Source: Bryobacterales bacterium | GTDB taxonomy: Bacteria; Acidobacteriota; Terriglobia; Bryobacterales; Bryobacteraceae | DNA length: 5,383 bases | NCBI GenBank assembly: GCA_025456495.1 | Contig: JALOKO010000308.1 | Location: forward strand, 1-5,383 | Direction of reading: 5' to 3' | Shown here: positions 1 through 5,383 of the stretch, piece after piece | Position numbering within the stretch: the stretch's first letter is position 1 | Layout: each line of letters starts with the position of its first letter | Made by a program: the position numbers and the translations under genes | The notes under the pieces: generated by a model | The model's database searches: none | Seen by the model: the letters and a program-made list of their open reading frames with translations, nothing else | What the model was told of the DNA's origin: nothing

Positions 1-1541
1 GCGCGCGCCAACCAGCGCGGACGAAACGAGAAGGCGTGCATGTGGGTGAAGGTCAAGCGCAGGGCGGGGTCCAGCGTGATCGCCAGCACCGCGGCCACGA
101 TCATCGACAGGTTCTTGGTGTAGGCAAGCGGCTTGAACAAGCGCCCTTCCTGATCCTCCAGCGCCAGCACCGGAAGGAACGAAACCGCAATCACCAGCAG
201 CGCGAAGAAGCTGGGTCCGCCCACTTCCTTCACCGCCGCAATCACCACCTCACGATAGGGCTGCTGCCTTCCGCCACGCTCCCACTCGTCCAGCTTCTTG
301 TGGGTTTGCTCCACCACCACAATGGCGGCGTCCACCATCGCGCCAATGGCGATGGCAATGCCTCCCAGGGACATGATGTTCGCGTTCACGCCCATCTGCT
401 GCATGGGGATGAAGCTGATGAGGATAGCCGCGGGGATGGTGACGATGGGAATTACGGCGCTGGGAACGTGCCAGAGGAAGAGGAGAATCACCAACGAGAC
501 AACAATCAGTTCCTCACGAATCGTGTAGTTGAGCGTGCCGATGGATTCCTGAATCAACTGTGACCGGTCATAGCCGGTGACAATCTCAACGCCGGCGGGA
601 AGCCCTGGCTTGAGTTCCTCCAGCTTTGCGCGCACGGCCTCAATCACACTCACGGCATTGGCGCCCTGGCGCATGACGACAATGCCGGACACCACCTCAC
701 CCTCTCCGTTCCACTCCGCCACGCCACGCCGCAGGTCCGGCCCCAACGTCACGGTGGCGATATCGCCCACACGCACGGAAGCCCCGGTGGCACTGGTCTT
801 CAGGGGAATCTGCCGCAAGTCCTCCAAGTCCTTGACGTATCCCAGGCCGCGCACCATGTACTCCACACCACCCGCTTCCAGCAAGCGTCCGCCCACATCT
901 TCGTTGGCTTGGCGGACGCGCTCCAGTGCGGTTTGCAAGGGAATACCGAAGGCCTGCAAACGATTGGGGTCTAACTGAATCTGATACTGGCGCACGAAAC
1001 CGCCTACGGGGGCCACCTGCGCTACGCCGGGTAGGGCCTCCAACTGGTAGCGCAGATACCAGTCCTGGATGCTGCGCAGCGAGGCAAGGTCGTTGCGGCC
1101 GGAGCGGTCAATCAGGGCGTACTGATACACCCATCCCACGCCGCTGGCATCCGGGCCGATTTCCGTCTGCACGCCTTCCGGCAGGCGCGGTTGAACAGCG
1201 GAGAGGTACTCCAGGGTCCGGGAGCGCGCCCAATAGATGTCGGTACCCTCTTCGAAGATCACGTAGACGAAGGAGTAGCCGAAGTCGCTCACCCCGCGCA
1301 CGGTCTTCACCCCCGGGGCGCTGAGCATGGCCGCCACGATGGGGTAAGTGACCTGATCTTCCAGGATGTCGGGCGACCGGTCCCATCGTGAAAGGACAAT
1401 CACCTGGGTATCGGAGAGATCAGGAATGGCGTCGATGGGAATGCGCGCCAGACTCCACCAGCCAAGCACCATGGCCGCCACTACACTGGCAAAGACCAGC
1501 AGGCGGTTGTTGGCGGAGAAGTCGATGATGCGGTTGATCAT
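1..1541 (-). CDS. cusA: CusA-like copper/silver RND efflux pump, inner-membrane subunit (3' end outside window)
   Basis: This is the N-terminal 513 codons of a heavy-metal RND transporter, which exports metal ions from the periplasm or cytoplasm using the proton gradient. Family members are about 1,030-1,050 residues, so roughly half is present. It starts MINRIIDFSANNR, has TM1 at about residues 12-32, a large periplasmic porter region at about 33-335, then hydrophobic segments at about 335-356, 358-378, 388-410, 443-461 and 478-493. The TM4 motif GAMVDAAIVVVE contains Asp404, matching the proton-relay Asp405 of E. coli CusA. That motif fits the monovalent Cu(I)/Ag(I) class rather than CzcA-type divalent pumps. 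Other family hallmarks are YDRSQLI, FLWHV and EGRLFKPLAYTK. An AGGAAGG ribosome binding site lies 9 bases upstream, and cusB ends 18 bases before the start. Met390, Met402 and Met480 match known relay methionines, but three others are replaced. The frame is unbroken to the left edge. Confidence 0.96.
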   Translation of the reverse strand, partial: MINRIIDFSANNRLLVFASVVAAMVLGWWSLARIPIDAIPDLSDTQVIVLSRWDRSPDILEDQVTYPIVAAMLSAPGVKTVRGVSDFGYSFVYVIFEEGTDIYWARSRTLEYLSAVQPRLPEGVQTEIGPDASGVGWVYQYALIDRSGRNDLASLRSIQDWYLRYQLEALPGVAQVAPVGGFVRQYQIQLDPNRLQAFGIPLQTALERVRQANEDVGGRLLEAGGVEYMVRGLGYVKDLEDLRQIPLKTSATGASVRVGDIATVTLGPDLRRGVAEWNGEGEVVSGIVVMRQGANAVSVIEAVRAKLEELKPGLPAGVEIVTGYDRSQLIQESIGTLNYTIREELIVVSLVILLFLWHVPSAVIPIVTIPAAILISFIPMQQMGVNANIMSLGGIAIAIGAMVDAAIVVVEQTHKKLDEWERGGRQQPYREVVIAAVKEVGGPSFFALLVIAVSFLPVLALEDQEGRLFKPLAYTKNLSMIVAAVLAITLDPALRLTFTHMHAFSFRPRWLAR

Positions 1542-1550
1542 GCGTGGATG

Positions 1551-1557
1551 CCTTCCT
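1551..1557 (-). promoter_or_regulatory. Ribosome binding site of cusA
   Basis: AGGAAGG on the minus strand, 9 bases before the cusA ATG and inside the 18-base gap after the cusB stop. It supports the ATG at 1541 as the start and suggests cusA is translated independently from the shared transcript. Confidence 0.7.
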
Positions 1558-1559
1558 GC

Positions 1560-3062
1560 CTAGTGCTGGTGATGATGCATGGCCGCGCCTGAGGATTGCC
1601 CGGCTGGCGCTGGTTGCCCGGCTGGCGGTACTGGCTGGCTGGCTGCGTGCTTTCCTGCGCCGTCCAGCCCGCGAGGGCCGGTCTGGATCTGGCTCTCGCT
1701 ATCGATGAGGAAATTGCCTGAGACGACAATCTCTTCCTCCGCCGTCAGACCCTCCAGCACCTCCACACGATCGTCAACGCGGCGTCCGACACGAATGCTG
1801 CGCGGCTCCATGTATCCATCGCCACGATGCACGAACACGGTTTGCCGCCGCCCTGTATCCAGCACCGCGGACGCAGGCACGGTGAGCGTCCGCGCATGAT
1901 GCTGCGTGAACAGCACGTCCAGATACATGCCCGGCTTCAGGCGCAATCCCGGATTAGGCACCTCAATGCGGGCCTGCAGGGTACGCGTGGTGGGGTCAAG
2001 CCCGGGCTGAATGTAGGACACCCGTCCCGAGAGGCTGCGACTGTCATCAAACGGGAACCGCAACGTGACGGACTGGCCAGGGCGAATCGTCTGCGCCTGA
2101 TACTCAAACACCTCCGCCATTACCCACACCCGGCTGAGGTCCACCAGCGTGTACAAGCTGGTTTCCGGTGACACGCGCTGGCTGGGGAAGGCATTGCGCT
2201 CCATGACGAAGCCCGCCGCAGGCGCATACACCGTGATGTGCTTCTGAGGCTCACGGGAACGTTGCAGCGCTTCGATGGCGTCGGGGCTGAGATCAAGCAA
2301 CTCCAGGCGGCGGCGCGCGGCATCCAGCAGCGTGCGCTGTCGCTCCGCGATGCCGGGTACGCTGCTGGACGCCAGCGTTTCGGCAGCCTGCAAGGCCAGC
2401 AGGTACTCGCGCTGTCCGGCCAGCAACTCCGGGCTGTAGATGGTCAGAAGCGGTTGTCCGGCACGCACCAGATCGCCGGTGAAATCCACATGCACCTTCT
2501 CAATCCAGCCGCCCACCTTGGGACTCACGCGGGTAACGCGCCGCTCGTCCAGCACAACGTTGCCCGCCACACGGGTGCTCTCGTGGCCGTCGGCGTACTC
2601 CGGCTTTCCGAAACGCACACCGATGAGTTGCTGCTTGTCCGCCGTGATGCGTACGGTCCCTGGAGGCGTGGCTTCCGGCGAGTTCTCATACACCGCCACC
2701 AGGTCGTTGCCGGTTTCGGGATTCAGCCCAGGGACATCGGCGCGGTAGCTGTCATCCTGGGGATCAACGTAGTAAAGCACTTTGCCGCGCGAAGCCATTT
2801 CCTGCGCGCTAGGAGGTTTGGGATCGTCCGCATAGACGGGCTCCAGCGGCATATTGCAGATGGGGCACAGGCCCGGTTCATTCCGCTTGATCCACGGGTG
2901 CATACCGCTTTGCCAGTAGAGCACCTTCCGCCCGTTATGGACGCCCGCGCCCTCAGTGGTTGAGCCGGACTCACGGCCATACCAGCGTCCATAGCCGTAG
3001 CCTGCCGCCAAGCCCACGGCCAACACCATCAGCATCAAGACCAGCACTTTCGCTTTACTCAT
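1560..3062 (-). CDS. cusB: CusB-like periplasmic adaptor (membrane fusion protein) of a Cu/Ag RND efflux system
   Basis: This is the 500-residue periplasmic adaptor that links the inner-membrane pump to the outer-membrane channel and can deliver metal to the pump. An N-terminal membrane anchor or signal segment spans residues 5-22. A heavy-metal-binding motif follows at about 47-77, with Met54-His55-Pro56, Cys66, Cys69 and Met71 as likely ligands. A second copy at about 95-125 keeps the VLY, PGL and VY framework but lacks the Met, His and Cys ligands. The biotinyl-lipoyl-like half-motifs lie at about 176-210 and 276-308, flanking an alpha-helical hairpin at about 212-268. The beta-barrel covers about 311-385 and the membrane-proximal domain about 390-460. 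The tail is Pro/Ala/Gln-rich and ends in MHHHQH. An AAGGAG ribosome binding site sits 8 bases upstream, inside the end of cusC, and the start overlaps the cusC stop as ATGA, which implies translational coupling. Confidence 0.95.
   Translation of the reverse strand: MSKAKVLVLMLMVLAVGLAAGYGYGRWYGRESGSTTEGAGVHNGRKVLYWQSGMHPWIKRNEPGLCPICNMPLEPVYADDPKPPSAQEMASRGKVLYYVDPQDDSYRADVPGLNPETGNDLVAVYENSPEATPPGTVRITADKQQLIGVRFGKPEYADGHESTRVAGNVVLDERRVTRVSPKVGGWIEKVHVDFTGDLVRAGQPLLTIYSPELLAGQREYLLALQAAETLASSSVPGIAERQRTLLDAARRRLELLDLSPDAIEALQRSREPQKHITVYAPAAGFVMERNAFPSQRVSPETSLYTLVDLSRVWVMAEVFEYQAQTIRPGQSVTLRFPFDDSRSLSGRVSYIQPGLDPTTRTLQARIEVPNPGLRLKPGMYLDVLFTQHHARTLTVPASAVLDTGRRQTVFVHRGDGYMEPRSIRVGRRVDDRVEVLEGLTAEEEIVVSGNFLIDSESQIQTGPRGLDGAGKHAASQPVPPAGQPAPAGQSSGAAMHHHQH
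1596..1627. repeat. Short tandem repeat in the cusB 3' end
   Basis: A 14-base unit, ttgcccggctggcg, occurs at 1596-1609 and again at 1614-1627, an 18-base period. It encodes repeated Pro-Ala-Gly-Gln units in the disordered CusB tail. The period is a multiple of three, so copy-number change keeps the frame. Confidence 0.7.
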
Positions 3063-4357
3063 GGCAGCAACTCCTTGCCGGAAATTTCGCCCATGCGGCT
3101 GACGGCCAATTCGCCATTGCGACGCTCTTCCAACTGCGCCATCCGGTATTCCAGCAGAGCATTCAAGCCTTCCAAGAGCGCCTGAAATTCACCGTCCCCG
3201 GATTCATATGCCGCTGTCAGCGCATCCAGCCGGAGGCGCGCCTGGGGAATGAGGGTGTCCTCGTAAATCTGGGTGATTCGCTGGGCGGTGCAAGCGGCTT
3301 GATACTCCTGCTGCAGGTCAGAACCCAGGGCGTGCAAGGCGGCCTCGTACTCCCGACGGGCCGCCGAAAGCTCCATGCTGCGCTCAGCTACTTCAGGGCG
3401 CTGCTTGGTGCGGAACCAGGCGGGGACACTGAACTCAACGTTCACCTCCCACATGGGCTGAAGTCCGGCACGGTTCATATACGCGCCAGATACTCTGGTT
3501 TCGGGCTGATAGCTCTTGCGGGCCAAGCCCACACCCAGGCTGCGGGATTGGATACGCGATGCGGCGCGCTGCAGCAGGGGCGAGCTTTCGTGCAACCCCT
3601 CCAGCAACGCCTCCACAGAGGCCGGCATCGATATCGGGGATGCCGCGGCGGGCCGCGAAAACGGCGTGCGCGGTTCGCGCGCCAGCAGTGCGTTCAGCCT
3701 TGCCTCAGCTACGCGCCGTTGCTGCAATAGCCGTTCCCGACGCAGCGCCACCAGGCTCAACTGCGTCTGCGCCTGCAACACGGCGGCTTGCGTGGCCTCG
3801 CCCACCGCATAGCGTGCCTCAGTGGCCCGCACCATCTCGCCCAGCAGCACTTCGCTTTCAGCCAGCAGGTCCAGGGCATCCCACACATAGCGAAGCTCCA
3901 CCCAGGATCGCTGCCATTCGCCCACCAGCGTATTCCACACCTGCTGGTAGGTTTGCTTTTCGGCGCCCGCCTCCACCTCGGCAATCTGATAACGCAGCTT
4001 GCGTACGCCGCGCGCGGGGAACTGCTGGGACACCATCAGGCCGGCAGTGGCCATGATGTCCATGCCGATACCTTGAAAGGGAAGCGGCGTGGGCATGCTG
4101 CGATAGCTGAGCCCCACCATGGGGTCCGGCAGGCTTCCGGCTTGGGGCGCCCGTTGCCGCGCGGCTTCCAGGTTCTTGCGTGCCGCCTCCAGGGTGGGGC
4201 TGTTGGCGGCGAGTTCCGGAATGTAATCCCGCCAATGCGCAGTGGATGCGGCTTCCCGGATTGGGGCCATAGAATCCCCTGCCACGAGCGGCTGCGCCAG
4301 GGCAAGCGTCATTGCGCCCACCAGCAACAGCAAAAGGAGAGGCAATGCTCGTCCCAT
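3059..4357 (-). CDS. cusC: CusC-like outer-membrane efflux channel (TolC/OEP family)
   Basis: This is a 432-residue outer-membrane efflux protein that would form the exit duct of the CusCBA complex. It begins with a signal peptide of a short basic start and a Leu-rich core (residues 5-20), with likely cleavage near residues 20-27. Two long coiled-coil repeats typical of OEP proteins follow, rich in Leu, Gln, Ala and Arg. The family-like LPDP motif is at 76-79 and QQFPARG is at about 111-117. I prefer the ATG at 4357 over the more distal ATG at 4420. The later one has GAGGG 6 bases upstream and places the signal peptide at the very N-terminus, while the extra 21 residues resemble no signal sequence. 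The mature N-terminus has no lipobox Cys, unlike E. coli CusC, which is lipidated. The stop overlaps the cusB start by 4 bases. The gene is the first of the operon. Family assignment is secure; the Cus name rests on its neighbours. Confidence 0.93.
   Translation of the reverse strand: MGRALPLLLLLLVGAMTLALAQPLVAGDSMAPIREAASTAHWRDYIPELAANSPTLEAARKNLEAARQRAPQAGSLPDPMVGLSYRSMPTPLPFQGIGMDIMATAGLMVSQQFPARGVRKLRYQIAEVEAGAEKQTYQQVWNTLVGEWQRSWVELRYVWDALDLLAESEVLLGEMVRATEARYAVGEATQAAVLQAQTQLSLVALRRERLLQQRRVAEARLNALLAREPRTPFSRPAAASPISMPASVEALLEGLHESSPLLQRAASRIQSRSLGVGLARKSYQPETRVSGAYMNRAGLQPMWEVNVEFSVPAWFRTKQRPEVAERSMELSAARREYEAALHALGSDLQQEYQAACTAQRITQIYEDTLIPQARLRLDALTAAYESGDGEFQALLEGLNALLEYRMAQLEERRNGELAVSRMGEISGKELLP
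3071..3076 (-). promoter_or_regulatory. Ribosome binding site of cusB inside the cusC 3' end
   Basis: AAGGAG on the minus strand, 8 bases before the cusB ATG and within the codons for the last residues of CusC (Lys-Glu-Leu). Together with the ATGA overlap it points to coupled translation of cusC and cusB. Confidence 0.75.
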
Positions 4358-4363
4358 ATCGTT

Positions 4364-4368
4364 CCCTC
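4364..4368 (-). promoter_or_regulatory. Ribosome binding site that decides the cusC start
   Basis: GAGGG on the minus strand, 6 bases before the ATG at 4357. It selects this ATG over the in-frame ATG codons at 4420 and 4417, and it fits the position of the signal peptide. Confidence 0.65.
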
Positions 4369-4462
4369 GGATCTTCAGTAATGACAGTGCGTGGACAGCG
4401 GCGGATGCCTTCTGCATCACGCGCGTCCGGTTGGGTGCAGCCCCGCGAACGTGTGGATGCGC

Positions 4463-4490
4463 GGGAGAAGGAGGGAGCCAGGAGGGAGGG
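4463..4490 (+). other. Purine-rich G-run tract, possible G-quadruplex
   Basis: The plus strand has four GGG runs, at 4463-4465, 4473-4475, 4484-4486 and 4488-4490, separated by loops of 7, 8 and 1 bases. Nearly all bases are purines and GGAGGGAG occurs twice. The G-rich strand is the template strand for cus transcription. One loop slightly exceeds the usual 7-base limit for quadruplex motifs, so folding is only possible, not shown. Confidence 0.35.
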
Positions 4491-4492
4491 AA

Positions 4493-4906
4493 TCAGATAC
4501 GCAGCGGCAGTGGGGCCGCGCCTGGAGCGGCGACAGGAAGCCCGGATTGTGGAGAGTCCTCGTGCAAGGCAGCGGCGGAGGGGCGCAACAGAGCGTCTCC
4601 CAGGACGCCCGGCGTGGAAGACGCCACGCGGATACTGTCCTGCACATCGCCCGCAGCCTGCCGGGCGTGGTCCTGAGGGTCAGCCGCGAAGCTCACCCAA
4701 ACACGATGCAGCGCCCACCGGACGCAATCTGATGACGGCTGCCGGGGGCCATCCTGTGGTGCTGACGATGGGGACGGCGTTTCTGCGCTTGCCTTCGTAC
4801 CCTGGTTCGCTTGCGACTTACGGCAGCAGGCGTGAGCGTCCGGCATTACCGGCGCTGCTTCCGCCTGGAAGCAAATCACCCATCGGCCAGGGAGTGGTAG
4901 CGGCAT
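4493..4906 (-). CDS. Small Cys-containing hypothetical protein, probably the remnant of an exported protein
   Basis: This open frame encodes up to 137 residues and ends 136 bases before cusC, in the same orientation. From about residue 15 it reads as a plausible mature periplasmic peptide: EAAPVMPDAHACCRK, then a Ser/Pro/Gln-rich linker and a third Cys in PSSDC. His and paired Cys residues beside a copper operon suggest a metal-linked small secreted protein, but I cannot place it in a named family. The first 12 or so codons, from the ATG at 4906, overlap the serine-hydrolase frame in another phase and give no signal peptide. An ATG at 4846 has only a weak purine-rich upstream sequence. The genuine 5' end was therefore probably lost at the junction near 4866. 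It could also be non-coding drift in GC-rich DNA. Confidence 0.35.
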   Translation of the reverse strand: MPLPLPGRWVICFQAEAAPVMPDAHACCRKSQANQGTKASAETPSPSSAPQDGPRQPSSDCVRWALHRVWVSFAADPQDHARQAAGDVQDSIRVASSTPGVLGDALLRPSAAALHEDSPQSGLPVAAPGAAPLPLRI

Positions 4907-5363
4907 CTGGCAGCCTGCGGACCACTTTTTCAGGTTTGAACTTCAAAGAACCACTTCCTTCAGGCAAACAAACACAGCCTTGGTCACCGGTGTAAACCGC
5001 CGTCCGGACCACTCCATTTGGAAGTTGAATGGAAACCGACTTCCGATCATAATCGATTGATGGTTTTCCAACTTTTGCCCGTTCCGCGAAAGGCGCCGTG
5101 AAATATCCCACATTCTCGGCCGCAAATTCAGGTGAAAGCCCCGTGATAAAAACCGCGGAGCACATTATCTTGGCATAACCAGCTGTATGGTGGGAAAGTG
5201 CGTCACCTGGAGGGGCTTTATATGCTGTCCCAAGTTCAAGTTCTGCGGCACGGGCCAACATTTTGACGCGTGCTTCCGGTGTCGATACTTGCGCATGGCA
5301 AATCAGCCCGTAAAACAGGATAGCGTACAGCCGAGTAGCCTGAATGCGGAAACGGGCGAACAC
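4818..5363 (-). pseudogene. Truncated serine-hydrolase-like gene (N-terminal part only)
   Basis: This 181-codon frame looks like the N-terminus of a secreted serine hydrolase of the beta-lactamase/6-aminohexanoate-dimer hydrolase type, recognised from memory. A hydrophobic stretch at residues 12-21 ending in ICHAQ suggests a signal peptide. The conserved-looking body includes LSHHTAGYAKIMCSAVFITG, FAAENVGYFTAP, GDQGC and LPDAATTPWPMGD. In such proteins this region precedes the catalytic domain with its Ser-x-x-Lys motif. Here the similarity stops after MGDLLP (residue 166, near 4866), and 15 unrelated residues run to a TAA. No catalytic domain remains, so activity is not expected. The start used is GTG at 5363, but the frame stays open to the right edge, so the true start may lie outside. 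GC content is about 50% in sampled lines, lower than the cus genes. Confidence 0.6.
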
Positions 5364-5383
5364 CAGACGATCAGCCCATGTTA

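Larger units (their letters stand above)
4358..4492 (-). other. Leader region upstream of the cus operon
   Basis: This 135-base stretch lies between the stop of the small Cys-containing frame and the cusC start. I see no convincing -10/-35 pair, no CueR-type or complete CusR-type palindrome and no strong hairpin. It holds the cusC ribosome binding site and, at its distal end, a pyrimidine-rich tract on the transcribed-sense strand. The operon promoter could lie here or further upstream. Confidence 0.4.

Noticed and set aside
36..978. Long plus-strand open frames opposite cusA
   Set aside because: They lie antisense to a continuous, clearly recognisable CusA frame and have low-complexity composition with no family resemblance. 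They are expected by-products of GC-rich coding DNA.
2238..2963. A 241-codon plus-strand open frame opposite cusB
   Set aside because: It is fully antisense to CusB, and its His/Gln/Arg-rich translation mirrors the opposite strand. It has no domain or convincing ribosome binding site.
4374..4392. Possible CusR-type half site (TGTCATTA on the minus strand)
   Set aside because: Only one half of the known palindrome is present and the matching half is missing, so the resemblance is probably chance.
4358..4420. Longer cusC start at 4420
   Set aside because: The extra 21 residues would bury the signal peptide inside the protein and no good ribosome binding site precedes 4420. The ATG at 4357 has GAGGG at proper spacing.
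4441..4463. CGCG inverted repeat as a terminator or operator
   Set aside because: The arms are only about four bases around a 12-base spacer and there is no T-run, so it is too weak to call.
4312..4995. A 227-codon plus-strand open frame across the leader and junction
   Set aside because: It crosses the cusC start, the leader and two minus-strand frames. It has an Arg/Pro/Gly-rich translation without any recognisable domain.

Overview
The window looks like chromosomal DNA from a GC-rich Gram-negative bacterium. The evidence is a complete tripartite efflux system that needs an outer membrane, plus GC-rich codon use across most of it. The truncated gene at the right end resembles serine hydrolases I associate with Acidobacteriota, so that phylum is a plausible but unproven host. 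Every gene I can support is on the minus strand.

Positions 1-4357 hold a compact copper/silver (Cus-type) heavy-metal RND operon, transcribed from right to left. The outer-membrane channel gene (cusC-like, 4357-3059) overlaps the periplasmic adaptor gene (cusB-like, 3062-1560) by 4 bases as ATGA. An 18-base gap with a clear ribosome binding site then leads to the inner-membrane pump gene (cusA-like, from 1541), which runs off the left edge after 513 codons. CusA would drive proton-coupled export, CusB would bind metal and bridge the periplasm, and CusC would form the outer-membrane duct. No cusF chaperone gene lies between cusC and cusB. The adaptor instead carries its own N-terminal heavy-metal-binding motif, a degenerate second copy of it, and a His-rich C-terminal tail.

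Positions 4358-4492 are a short leader without a recognisable promoter, marked by a purine-rich G-run tract on the plus strand. Positions 4493 to about 4868 hold a small reading frame with a Cys-Cys pair and a further Cys. It looks like the remains of a small exported protein and lacks a convincing start and signal peptide. From about 4866 to the right edge is the N-terminal part of a serine-hydrolase-like protein, cut off before its catalytic motifs and fused out of frame to the Cys-containing frame. Its GC content is visibly lower (about 50% in sampled lines, against a little over 60% in the cus genes). This makes about 4865-4870 a likely rearrangement or insertion boundary beside the efflux operon.

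The points most worth a second look are the partial loss of the methionine relay in CusA, the degenerate second metal-binding module in CusB, and the broken-gene junction upstream of the operon.
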